From positions 1-35,778 of the forward strand of contig JAEWXO010000071.1 of NCBI GenBank assembly GCA_023458875.1: 35,778 nt of DNA. The letters are read 5' to 3'. The notes beneath the pieces were generated by a model, which saw only the letters and a list, made by a program, of their open reading frames with translations, was not told the DNA's origin and ran no database searches. The first letter of the stretch is position 1; each line of letters starts with the position of its first letter. A program made the translations under genes and the position numbers. Below, one piece after another: positions 24,686-32,991 of this stretch. The stretch comes from Bacillota bacterium. Lineage in GTDB: Bacteria > Bacillota > Clostridia > Oscillospirales > Ruminococcaceae.

Positions 24686-26473
24686 ATGGAAATCAAAAAC
24701 AGAAAAATTTTTAAGACAATTTCCGGCATAGCGATTGCGGCAACAATATTTGCATCACAGGTTATCACACCGTCATACTCTGTAACAAATACAGCAATGA
24801 CATCTGAAATTAAAGTAAATGCAGCAGCAAGAACAGTAGACGACTGTGATTATACCTTTGACGTTAATTCGTTAATAGGCGGGACTGTCGTCAATGAAGA
24901 CGATGAAAAAGAACAATATATACTTGACCTTTCAGGCTTGCCTGATGATGCGGTTATTGAACAGGTAATGGTTCAGGTATCTACAGGAACAAAAGAAGAA
25001 ACTGCAATGATAGCTATCGGCTGTTATGCTGAGGGATATAACGAAGACAACTGGTTCTCTGCTTCAGGTACTGATACAGGTACGGAAATTACATATACAT
25101 ATGATATTCCGGAAGAAGTATCATCGCTATTTAAAAAGGATTTTACATCAATTAATATTCAGCATTGGTGGGGAAGCATAGACACCGTTACTGTTGAGAA
25201 AGTCGGTGTAAATGTTGCAGGAGGAGCTGCTACTGCTGTAAAGGGCGATTTTAACTGGGATAAGAAAATAACGTCAGCTGATTTTGTATTGTTTACTCAA
25301 TATATGCACGGGCTGATAACAGACGAAAAATATGATTTTGCAGCCGACTATGATTCAAGTGGAAAAGCTGATATTCTGGATTATATACTTGTTAAAAATC
25401 AATTGATAAAGAAGTTTATTGATTCTGATATATCTGATAACGGAAAAAGTGCAATTGATTTTGTACAGAATATTACTGTAGGATGGAATCTTGGAAATAC
25501 TCTTGACTCTACATGCACATGGATTACAAATCCGACTCCGGCTCAGTTTGAAACAGCGTGGGGAAATCCTGTTACAACAAAGGAAATGATAGATGCAGTA
25601 AAGGCAGAAGGCTTTAATACCGTCAGGGTACCTGTAAGCTGGGGACAAAAAATGGGAGTGGCTCCGGATTATAAGGTAAGTGAAGAATGGATGGAAAGAG
25701 TAAACGAGGTTGTTGATTACGTTATAGATAACGATATGTATTGTATTCTTAATGTACATCATGATAATGATTGGATTGTTCCGACATATGATGCATATGA
25801 CGCAGCAGAAGCACAGCTTACAAAACTCTGGGAACAGATCGCAGAACGCTTTAAGAGTTACGATGAGCATCTTATATTTGAAACAATGAATGAACCACGT
25901 CTTGTAGGAACAACGCTTGAGTGGACGGGCGGAAATGCCGAGGCAAGAGACTGCATTAATAAATTCAATGCTGCAGCACTTGGAACAATAAGAAAATCAG
26001 GTGGAAATAATGCTTTGCGTTACGTTATGATGCCGACATATGCGGCCTCAGGTATGACAGCCACAATAAACGATTATAAGATTCCTGATGATCCAAGAGC
26101 AATTGTGTCAATACATTCATATTCACCTTATTCTTTTGCACTTGATGCCAAGGGTACTGCAAGTTGGGGTACTACGGCTGATAAGGTATCATTAAAGCAG
26201 GAAATGAAGCTTTTGTATGATAAGTTTATTTCAAATGGAACTGCTGTTATTATAGGAGAATTTGGTGCAATGAATAAAGAAAATGAAGCAGACAGAAACG
26301 CATGGGCAGAATATTATATTGCTACTGCAAAAGAATTTAAAATCCGCTGTGTATGGTGGGATAATAATCTTGTAGAAGGCGAGGGTGAGAAATTCGGACT
26401 TATTGACAGAAATACACTTACTGCACCTTATCCGGAAATAGTAGACTCATTATTCAAGGGACTTAACGGTTAA
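24686..26473 (+). CDS. secreted GH5 endoglucanase with internal dockerin
   Basis: A 595-residue cellulosomal enzyme. Signal peptide ~1-45; a beta-rich module at ~50-178 (WW at 161-162, CYAEGYNEDNWFSASG) that looks like a carbohydrate-binding module of unassigned type; a type I dockerin at 186-243 (GDFNWDKKITSADF and DYDSSGKADILDY); then the GH5 barrel from ~255. The barrel has VGWNLGNTLD, NVHHDNDW, acid/base Glu403 in TMNEPR and nucleophile Glu525 in IIGEFGA, the layout of GH5 subfamily 4 endoglucanases or xyloglucanases. The reaction would be retaining cleavage of internal beta-1,4-glucan bonds. ATG 24686 follows ATGGAGG. The dockerin between modules instead of at the C-terminus is unusual. 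It is convergent with a LacI/AraC-type regulator gene that may control it. Confidence 0.93.
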   Translation: MEIKNRKIFKTISGIAIAATIFASQVITPSYSVTNTAMTSEIKVNAAARTVDDCDYTFDVNSLIGGTVVNEDDEKEQYILDLSGLPDDAVIEQVMVQVSTGTKEETAMIAIGCYAEGYNEDNWFSASGTDTGTEITYTYDIPEEVSSLFKKDFTSINIQHWWGSIDTVTVEKVGVNVAGGAATAVKGDFNWDKKITSADFVLFTQYMHGLITDEKYDFAADYDSSGKADILDYILVKNQLIKKFIDSDISDNGKSAIDFVQNITVGWNLGNTLDSTCTWITNPTPAQFETAWGNPVTTKEMIDAVKAEGFNTVRVPVSWGQKMGVAPDYKVSEEWMERVNEVVDYVIDNDMYCILNVHHDNDWIVPTYDAYDAAEAQLTKLWEQIAERFKSYDEHLIFETMNEPRLVGTTLEWTGGNAEARDCINKFNAAALGTIRKSGGNNALRYVMMPTYAASGMTATINDYKIPDDPRAIVSIHSYSPYSFALDAKGTASWGTTADKVSLKQEMKLLYDKFISNGTAVIIGEFGAMNKENEADRNAWAEYYIATAKEFKIRCVWWDNNLVEGEGEKFGLIDRNTLTAPYPEIVDSLFKGLNG

Positions 26474-26485
26474 TTTTTTAAACAG

Positions 26486-26527
26486 AACAGGTTGCAACAA
26501 GACTTAAAAATCTTGTTACAACCTGTT
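26486..26527. terminator. shared terminator between the cellulase and the regulator gene
   Basis: Arms AACAGGTTGCAACAAGA (26486-26502) and TCTTGTTACAACCTGTT (26511-26527) pair over 17 bp with one mismatch, followed by ATTTTGATTTTTT on the + strand. The right arm contains the last codons and stop (TAA at 26518-26516) of the minus-strand regulator gene, so the hairpin is partly coding for that gene. Confidence 0.8.
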
Positions 26528-28285
26528 ATTTTGATTTTTTATATACTGTTTTGGAGAACATTTGTATTTTAACTTGAATTTATGATAAAAGTGACTCATA
26601 TTATTAAAGCCGGACATAAAGCATATGGAGGTTATATCATACTTTTCTTCTAAAAGAAGTTCTGCGGCATATGTCAGCCTTTTGTCGTTTATAAATTCAG
26701 TAGGACTCATGCTGAGGTATTTTCTGAATTCACGGTTCAGATGCTCTTGGGATATATGAGCAAGCTTCAGCATTTTAGGAAGTCCTTGCGTGAAGTTTTC
26801 AACGAAATTCATTTTATTAATCAGTTCAAAAAACCATTTCGGAGGTATAATTGATGATGTGCTTTCAGAATAAATGGTATCGGATTCAATTGTGTTATTT
26901 GCCAGCTCAGCTTTGCTTATGACAAAATGAAGTGCATTTGAAACATTTTTGTTCCATATATAGTATGAATTATCTATTATTTTCGATTTATCCTTAAATG
27001 TAATTACAGAATATCCGAAACATTTGTCGTCAAAGTGAAGAGGTGTAAAGAAAAAAGCGTCAGGTTTGCTTGTTTCTTCAAAAAGTTCCGGAAGCATAAT
27101 TTGTGATGAAAATATTATGTTTTTATAAACTCTTGAAAATTCAATTTTATCAAGAGCAATTGTCATTTTCTCTGAGTATGAATTTCCATTACGGCAGGTA
27201 TTACTGGTTGTTATATTATCATTAAGACACAGAAAATATCTCTCATATCCGTCTATAAGATATGTAAGTTCATCTACGGCGGAAATGAACCTGGTTATGT
27301 CGGTGGCTTCAGCAAGCTTCTCGTACATATTGCTTGTCTCTATTCTGGAATTAACTTCCTGATCGTGACGTATACGTGACTTTATTTTTTTAATAAATTC
27401 ACTGTCTGACATTTTGCATCCGCAGCTGTCGTTTAACACAAGATGTCCTGTTGAAATTGTCTTGCTGTATACGTGTCTGTCCATTATAATATTAAGAAGA
27501 GAACATACACATTTGCTTCCGCAAAGCATTGCCTGTGAGTAATAGGTTGTTATTGACGGGGTATTAAGCATTGAGTCAGCAAGTGCGTCAAAACCTGTTA
27601 CAGCTATTTCAGAAGGTATATTTATGTTGTGTTCTGTCAGTGCATTTGTCAGTGCAATAGCCATAATGTCACTTGCACAAACTATGGCCTGAGGCTTTTC
27701 TATTTTTCCTGATGCAATGTCATTGGCAAGATTCTGAGCAGATTGGATCCAGAAATCACCGTAAAATATATATTCATCAGGGACACTAAGGCCATTTTCT
27801 GTCATAGCTTCAATATAGCCTGACAGTCGTTCAGAAGCAACATATGTATTTTTTATTCCTGTAAGGCAGTATATTTTTGTCAGATTATGATGCACTATAA
27901 GATGAGAGGTTATTTCAAAGAAGCAATGCTTATCGCTCACACGGACGTTATAAAAGCCTAGCTCAGATGGAAGATCGGAATTCATGCACATTACAGGTAC
28001 ACTGCAATTTTGTTTTAATATATTTATAACTTTATTCTTTACACGGTCTGACCAGAATGTAAAGTCTGCAAAGATAATACCGTCAACCTTGTCAAAATTT
28101 ATAAGAGAAAATATCTGTTCTTCACCTAACTGATGTCTTGTCCGAGCAGTATTTTCAGAAAAAAATGAAAATACTGCAACGTTACAGCCCAGCAAATTTG
28201 CCTGATATATTATACCGTTTATAAAGTGTTCATTATAAGAATTTATTTTTCCGGAGATTACAGCAATCAATTTGCGCTTATTCAT
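26516..28285 (-). CDS. regulator with LacI-type sensor and AraC DNA-binding domain
   Basis: A 589-residue predicted transcription factor. Residues 1-~290 are a periplasmic-binding-protein-like sugar sensor of LacI type (KLIAVISGKINSYNEHFING, QAIVCASDIMAIALTNAL, EIAVTGFDALADSMLNTPSIT) without the LacI headpiece. A ~190-residue middle region of GAF-like appearance follows, with DSCGC near 300. The last ~100 residues are an AraC/XylS double helix-turn-helix (ISQEHLNREFRKYLSMSPTEFI, ITSICFMSGFNNMSHFYHKFK). AAAGGATG precedes ATG 28285. This domain order is known from clostridial sugar regulators. Being convergent with the GH5 gene, it is a good candidate for inducing it in response to an oligosaccharide; that link is inference. 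Confidence 0.85.
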   Translation of the reverse strand: MNKRKLIAVISGKINSYNEHFINGIIYQANLLGCNVAVFSFFSENTARTRHQLGEEQIFSLINFDKVDGIIFADFTFWSDRVKNKVINILKQNCSVPVMCMNSDLPSELGFYNVRVSDKHCFFEITSHLIVHHNLTKIYCLTGIKNTYVASERLSGYIEAMTENGLSVPDEYIFYGDFWIQSAQNLANDIASGKIEKPQAIVCASDIMAIALTNALTEHNINIPSEIAVTGFDALADSMLNTPSITTYYSQAMLCGSKCVCSLLNIIMDRHVYSKTISTGHLVLNDSCGCKMSDSEFIKKIKSRIRHDQEVNSRIETSNMYEKLAEATDITRFISAVDELTYLIDGYERYFLCLNDNITTSNTCRNGNSYSEKMTIALDKIEFSRVYKNIIFSSQIMLPELFEETSKPDAFFFTPLHFDDKCFGYSVITFKDKSKIIDNSYYIWNKNVSNALHFVISKAELANNTIESDTIYSESTSSIIPPKWFFELINKMNFVENFTQGLPKMLKLAHISQEHLNREFRKYLSMSPTEFINDKRLTYAAELLLEEKYDITSICFMSGFNNMSHFYHKFKLKYKCSPKQYIKNQNNRL

Positions 28286-28411
28286 TTGTTACACATCCTT
28301 TAAACCAGCTACTTTAAATAATGGGTTTATGATTTTTGACGCAGTATTATGAAAAAAGCATATATTTACATTAGGCGGCTCTATATTAAACACGATATTA
28401 AAACTAAGTGT

Positions 28412-28458
28412 GTATAAAAAAATGGAGAACAGACTGCTTTGTTCTCCATTTTTTATAC
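28412..28458 (-). terminator. intrinsic terminator of the malate operon
   Basis: Minus strand arms AAAAAATGGAGAACA and TGTTCTCCATTTTTTT close an eight-base loop, extended by a further GTATA/TATAC pairing; about 50 bases past the malic enzyme stop. The remaining 126 bases up to the regulator gene hold nothing else I can support. Confidence 0.85.
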
Positions 28459-28508
28459 ATGTGATTTTTTATCAGAGCACAAATCACATTTTGGTTATGC
28501 AAATTTGA

Positions 28509-29681
28509 TTAAATTCTTGCAACGCCTGTTTTTCTTGCAGCTTCGGCAACAGCCTTTGCAACTGCATCAGCAACATTTTTGTCGAGTGCAGAAGGAATGA
28601 TATAATCAGCTGAAAGCTTATCATCTGTTACGAATGAAGCTATTGCCTTAGCAGCAGCAACTTTCATTTCGTCATTTATATCACTTGCACGAACGTCAAG
28701 TGCGCCACGGAATATTCCAGGGAATGCGAGAACATTGTTAATCTGGTTAGGGAAATCGCTTCTGCCTGTTCCAACAACAGCGGCACCTGCTTCTTTTGCA
28801 AGGTCAGGCATAATTTCCGGTGTAGGGTTTGCCATAGGGAAGATTATAGGCTTATCTGCCATGCTCTTTACCATTTCAGGTGTTACGCAGCCAGGTGCTG
28901 ATACACCGATAAATACATCTGCACCCTTGAGCACTTCTTCAAGTGTGCCTTTTCTCATGCTGCGGTTTGTGATCTTTGCCATTTCGATTTTCTCAGCATT
29001 GAGATTGTCTCTTCCTTCATAGATTGCTCCGGTTCTGTCGCAAAGAACAACGTCCTTAAGACCCATTGCAATGAGAAGTCTGATAATAGCTATACCTGCT
29101 GCACCTGCGCCGCTTGTTACAACTCTGATTTCGTCAAGCTTTTTGTCTACTACCTTAAGAGCATTAAGCATTGCTGCAAGTGTAACAACTGCTGTACCAT
29201 GCTGGTCATCGTGGAAAATCGGGATATCGCAGCATTCTTTTAATCTGCGTTCAATTTCAAAGCATCTTGGAGCAGAAATATCTTCAAGGTTTACGCCTCC
29301 GAATGAACCTGCGAGAAGTTTTACTGTATTGACAATATCGTCAACGTTCTTAGAACGGACACAAAGAGGAATAGCATCAACATCGCCAAATGCCTTGAAA
29401 AGTGCGCATTTTCCTTCCATAACAGGCATGCCTGCTTCAGGTCCGATGTCGCCGAGACCGAGAACAGCTGTACCGTCTGTTACAACTGCAACAAGGTTTG
29501 AACGTCTTGTCAGATCATAGCTTTTATCAACATCTTTCTGAATTTCAAGACAAGGCTCTGCAACGCCCGGAGTATATGCAAGTGAAAGATCTTCGCGTGT
29601 ATCTAATGGCGCGCGGCATATAACCTCTATTTTTCCTTTCCATTCATAATGCTTTTTTAATGATTCTTCTGCGTAATTCAT
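28509..29681 (-). CDS. malic enzyme (oxaloacetate-decarboxylating malate dehydrogenase)
   Basis: A 390-residue short bacterial malic enzyme converting malate + NAD(P)+ to pyruvate, CO2 and NAD(P)H. The catalytic Tyr36 is in LAYTPGVAEP and the catalytic Lys91 in MPVMEGKCALFK; metal ligands are Glu133/Asp134 (NLEDISAPRCFEIE) and Asp158 (IFHDDQHGTA); the nucleotide-binding fold has TSGAGAAGIAI. No phosphotransacetylase-like extension is present, so it is the compact form. AAAGGA lies nine bases before ATG 29681. It follows the dehydrogenase gene by 41 bases in the same operon; together they can turn oxaloacetate into pyruvate. NAD versus NADP preference cannot be read with confidence. Confidence 0.95.
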   Translation of the reverse strand: MNYAEESLKKHYEWKGKIEVICRAPLDTREDLSLAYTPGVAEPCLEIQKDVDKSYDLTRRSNLVAVVTDGTAVLGLGDIGPEAGMPVMEGKCALFKAFGDVDAIPLCVRSKNVDDIVNTVKLLAGSFGGVNLEDISAPRCFEIERRLKECCDIPIFHDDQHGTAVVTLAAMLNALKVVDKKLDEIRVVTSGAGAAGIAIIRLLIAMGLKDVVLCDRTGAIYEGRDNLNAEKIEMAKITNRSMRKGTLEEVLKGADVFIGVSAPGCVTPEMVKSMADKPIIFPMANPTPEIMPDLAKEAGAAVVGTGRSDFPNQINNVLAFPGIFRGALDVRASDINDEMKVAAAKAIASFVTDDKLSADYIIPSALDKNVADAVAKAVAEAARKTGVARI

Positions 29682-29722
29682 GTGTGACTTCCTTTCATAA
29701 TTTTATTGGAAAAGCTTCTTAA

Positions 29723-30697
29723 TCAGAAGTTAAGTCCTGCAATAACATTTTTAAGAGCTTCTGCACTCTTCTGGAGCTGTTCAAGCTCGTTCGGAAGGAG
29801 AGGAGGGGTAAGCTCACGTTCAATTCCATGTCCGCCGATTACACATGGCAGACTTAAACATACGTCATTTATTCCGTAACGGTTTTCTACCAATGATGAA
29901 ACAGTGAGGATATTCTGTGCGTCACGAAGAATTACGTCGCATATTTTGTTTACGGAAAGTGCAATTGCATAGAAGGTTGCACCCTTACGTTTTATAACCT
30001 CTGCACCTGCAGTACGTACGTCATCTTCGATGTCGGAAATTTCAGACTTGCCGCAGCTGTTATGTTTTTCACAGAGCTCTGCACAGTACACGTTCATTTC
30101 CATACCTGCTATATTTGTAAGTGACCATGGAATCATTGATGTATCACCGTGTTCACCGAAAACATAGGCGTGAACGCTCTGAGGGCTGAGATGTACATGA
30201 TCTGCAAGTCTTGAGCGCAGACGTGAGGTATCAAGCATTGTGCCTGAACCGATTACCTGATGCGGCTTTAAATCTGTACATTTTAAAATTGCATATGTAA
30301 GAACATCAACCGGGTTGCTTACAACAATGTATATTGCATCAGGTGCAGCCTTTGCAACAACCGGCATGACTTCCTTTATGATGTCAACGTTTGCCTGAGC
30401 AAGATCGAGTCTTGTCTGACCAGGTTTTCTTGCTCGTCCGAGGGTTACTATTACGATATCGGAATCCTTGGCATCTTCATAGTCTCCTTCATAAATATCA
30501 ACTGCATGGCAGAAGGAAACACCCTGACGGATATCCATTGCTTCTCCCTGCGCCTTTTCCTTGTTTATATCGACAAGAACGATTTCGGAACAAGTTCCTG
30601 CAACTGTAAGAGTATAGGCGATTGATGCACCTACATTGCCTGCGCCAAGAATTGTGATTTTTGTACCGTTCATCGTGGTAACATTTTCTTTGCTCAT
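29723..30697 (-). CDS. malate/L-lactate dehydrogenase family, predicted malate dehydrogenase
   Basis: A 324-residue NAD-dependent 2-hydroxyacid dehydrogenase of the LDH/MDH superfamily. NAD site GAGNVGASIAYTL with Asp43 (LVDIN); substrate Arg96, Asn128, Asp156-x-x-Arg159 and catalytic His183 (GEHGDT). By general sequence it would be named L-lactate dehydrogenase, but the specificity position (Gln102 in LDH numbering) is Arg90 here (GRARKPGQTR). Arg at this position is the classic determinant for oxaloacetate/malate, so I predict malate dehydrogenase. I start it at ATG 30697 (MSKENV), after GGAGG; the longer frame to 30769 lacks a ribosome site. It precedes malic enzyme in a two-gene operon, the pairing expected for a PEP-oxaloacetate-malate-pyruvate shunt. 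Confidence 0.9.
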   Translation of the reverse strand: MSKENVTTMNGTKITILGAGNVGASIAYTLTVAGTCSEIVLVDINKEKAQGEAMDIRQGVSFCHAVDIYEGDYEDAKDSDIVIVTLGRARKPGQTRLDLAQANVDIIKEVMPVVAKAAPDAIYIVVSNPVDVLTYAILKCTDLKPHQVIGSGTMLDTSRLRSRLADHVHLSPQSVHAYVFGEHGDTSMIPWSLTNIAGMEMNVYCAELCEKHNSCGKSEISDIEDDVRTAGAEVIKRKGATFYAIALSVNKICDVILRDAQNILTVSSLVENRYGINDVCLSLPCVIGGHGIERELTPPLLPNELEQLQKSAEALKNVIAGLNF

Positions 30698-30769
30698 AAT
30701 TACGTAGCCTCCGAATATTGAATTAAGATTGAATATCAATTTGAATATACTGTGTGTATGCTGCGGCAA

Positions 30770-31126
30770 CCTTTAAAAAAAGTCATTCACTGATTTAAAT
30801 TAAATAAGAATATATTACACCATAAAAATAAACGTAAACCGGGTATTAAAAATTCGAACTGTATCATGTTATCTCATAAATACAATCCGGATATAATCCT
30901 CATGATAAGAGGCAATAAATTCTGTTTTTATAATAGTTATCGTGATACTTTGAAAATTTTTACATTTAAACTGTGCTTCAAAGTGGAAGACCTTTTTTAG
31001 AAGTTACCTTATTGATTATACCATGTTCTTAGTAAAGATTCGGTAAAGATTTTTGCCAGATATATTATTTCAGCATGAAAATATGAAAATGTACATATTT
31101 AAGCACTTTGGCACTTTGGCTGCTCC
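30770..31126. other. intergenic region with a direct repeat upstream of the response regulator
   Basis: No gene (the frame at 31070-31294 is a shadow). GTAAAG occurs at 31032-31037 and again at 31043-31048, an 11-base period on one face of the helix, as preferred by OmpR-type dimers. A second short direct repeat, GCACTTTG at about 31103 and 31111, lies next to the -35 box. Confidence 0.45.
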
Positions 31127-31155
31127 TTGACATACCTGATAACAGCGGATATAAT
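31127..31155 (+). promoter_or_regulatory. sigma-A promoter of the response regulator gene
   Basis: TTGACA (31127-31132) and TATAAT (31150-31155), 17-base spacer, both perfect; 69 bases before the start codon. Confidence 0.85.
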
Positions 31156-31224
31156 TAAATTGTATGCGCTGTTTATCAGTGTTAGTGTAATGGAACGAAA
31201 AAAAACTGAAAGGGATGAATGAAA

Positions 31225-31932
31225 ATGGCCAATAATCGTTATAAAATATTGATTGTAGAGGATGAACCCGGCATACTGACTCTTGTTGAAACAATCCTTG
31301 AAGCAGATGATTATCAGGTGATCAGGGCAACAACATGCAGAATGGGTCAGATGATGGTATCTTCATACTGTCCCGATCTTATTATACTCGATCCTGGCCT
31401 TCCTGATTATGACGGAACTGAACTTATTAAATCAACAAGAAAAATATCCGCAGTTCCTATAATAGTACTTTCGGCGCGTGCACAGGAGTCGGACAAAGTT
31501 TCAGCCCTTGATCTCGGTGCAAATGATTATATTACAAAACCATTTGGTACAGCAGAGCTTCGTGCAAGAGTACGTGTGGCTCTGAGAAACAGCCGGCACA
31601 GCACTGAAATGGGTGCTGTACCGGGAGGAGTGTTTGTACTGGATGATCTTAAAATCGACTATGACAGACGCCTCGTAACGGTTGCTGACAGGGAAGTGCG
31701 TCTGACACAGACGGAATACAATATAGTTTCATATATGTCCGGACATCCCGGAAAGGTTCTTACATATGCAAATATAATACGTGCCATATGGGGCGGTTCT
31801 GACTCCGGAAGTATAAAAAAGCTTCAGGTCAATATGGCTAACATACGAAAAAAATTCGGTTCAAAGCCTGAGGATAACCGTTATATAATAAATGAACTGG
31901 GCGTCGGATACAGGATGAATGACGGTGAATAG
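31225..31932 (+). CDS. OmpR-family response regulator, KdpE-like
   Basis: A 235-residue two-component regulator. Receiver domain: acidic pair Glu12/Asp13, phosphoacceptor Asp56, Ser83 (VLSAR) and Lys105 (ITKPF). The winged-helix output domain (~135-230) has RLTQTEYNIVSYMSGHPGKVL-type sequence and ends GVGYRMN. The output domain and GANDYITKPF are close to KdpE, the potassium-transport regulator. The residue after the phosphoacceptor is Pro (DPGLP instead of DLGLP), which is rare. I prefer ATG 31225, ten bases after AAAGGG, to 31219. No sensor kinase or kdpFABC gene is in the window: the downstream side is occupied by insertion elements, so a partner may have been displaced, or it may lie elsewhere. 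Confidence 0.85.
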   Translation: MANNRYKILIVEDEPGILTLVETILEADDYQVIRATTCRMGQMMVSSYCPDLIILDPGLPDYDGTELIKSTRKISAVPIIVLSARAQESDKVSALDLGANDYITKPFGTAELRARVRVALRNSRHSTEMGAVPGGVFVLDDLKIDYDRRLVTVADREVRLTQTEYNIVSYMSGHPGKVLTYANIIRAIWGGSDSGSIKKLQVNMANIRKKFGSKPEDNRYIINELGVGYRMNDGE

Positions 31933-31974
31933 ATTAAACCGGCATGATTTATGTAATCTGACCGTAGGATGCAG

Positions 31975-32108
31975 GAGGTTAACCTTGTTTAGCAAGAAGT
32001 CCCCCACCTCTACAGGTGGTGGGATGAATTGCGCCCAAAGGAAATGACATTACTTTAAACAGGTGGTAAAATATAATCAGTCGAAACTATAAGAAAAGCT
32101 GATGACTC
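31975..32108 (+). mobile_element. left end of an IS605-type element
   Basis: A hairpin CCCCCACCT-CTAC-AGGTGGTGGG at 32001-32023 stands about 85 bases before a TnpA gene, as the subterminal recognition hairpin of IS200/IS605 elements does. The outer boundary is approximate (31970-31990). No matching right end or tnpB is present. Confidence 0.6.
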
Positions 32109-32369
32109 ATGGAATTGGATAACAATGCACATTCAGTGTTCCTTCTTCGCTATCATTTGATACTGGTAGTCAAGTATAGAAGGCAAGTATTTGATGATAG
32201 AATATCATTAAGATCAAAAGAAATATTTGAGAAAATAGCACCGTCATACAATATTACACTTGAAGAATGGAATCATGATAAAGATCATGTTCATATCCTG
32301 TTCAAAGCACATCCGAAAAGTGAACTCAGCAAATTGATTATGACGAGGTCGGAAACCTTATGTGCGTAA
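32109..32369 (+). pseudogene. truncated IS200/IS605 transposase TnpA fused to foreign DNA
   Basis: The first ~76 residues (MELDNNAHSVFLLRYHLILVVKYRRQVF, shown only as the start and the block LILVVKYRRQVF) are those of an HUH single-strand transposase, including the metal-binding HVHIL motif near residue 59-63. At about 32333 the sequence changes to an RHS-repeat gene, and the frame ends soon after in MTRSETLCA, which is the RHS sequence read in another frame. The catalytic tyrosine (about residue 125 in the family) is lost, so the protein cannot be active. A deletion or recombination joined the two. Confidence 0.8.
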
Positions 32370-32983
32370 CCGACGCAAACAACAACAAAACCTCGTATGT
32401 ATACGACGACCACGGCAGAGTGATAAAAACAACAAACGCAATGGGACTTACCGCAGAGGCTACCTACGATATCAGCGGAAACATACTTACATCAACCGAT
32501 TTCGCAGGAAAGCTCACAATGTTTACATACGACGCACTCGACAGAGTTTCATCGAAAACTACGGCAGACGATACCGTATACTACAAATATTCAAGCGGAG
32601 GAAAGCTTATAGGCGTACAGAACGCTTCGGGAACAACAGAGTTTGCATACAATGACATGGACGGACTTTCAAGAATATCCTATCCTGACGGAAGATATGT
32701 TGAGTATGCATACGACAATATAGGCAGACTAACCGCAGTTTCCACCGAATATTCAAAGACTTCATACGAGTATGATGTTCTCAGCAGGCTTACAAAGGTA
32801 ATCGACAAGAACGGCTATGCAACGGTTTATGAGTATGATGCAAACGGCAACCGTTCCGCAGTAAAATATGCAGGGGATAAGCCAATAATTGTTGATAAGG
32901 CAGGTAATGTGCTGGATGGACATCATCGCTTAAGGTTTGCTATAGAGAATAATAAGCCGGTAAACATTTCGGAAGGATATTAG
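32333..32983 (+). pseudogene. C-terminal fragment of an RHS/YD-repeat protein with a ParB-like DGHHR tail
   Basis: From 32333 the frame reads IDYDEVGNLMCVTDANNNKT and continues with YD repeats (YDDHGRVIKTTNAMG, YDISGNIL, YDALDRVSSKT, YAYDNIGRLTAVS, YEYDVLSRLTKV, YEYDANGNRSAV), the beta-cage shell of RHS polymorphic toxins. At about residue 183 the repeats stop and a short tail follows: PIIVDKAGNVLDGHHRLRFA and ISEGY. DGHHR with the preceding 'IIVD-x-x-G' is the core of ParB/Srx-type nuclease domains, used as toxin tips. The N-terminus, secretion signal and most of the shell are missing; the tail lacks the rest of the fold. An ATG at 32360 has no ribosome site, so it is probably silent, a displaced tip cassette of a full RHS gene elsewhere. 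Confidence 0.75.
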
Positions 32984-32991
32984 GTGATTTT

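Noticed and set aside
31970..32108. Riboswitch or attenuator upstream of the 32109 ORF
   Set aside because: The GC-rich hairpin is better explained as the IS605-type left-end hairpin, given the transposase that follows.
32362..32655. 97-codon Arg-rich plus-strand frame
   Set aside because: Overlaps the YD repeats in another frame; the YD-repeat frame is clearly the coding one.
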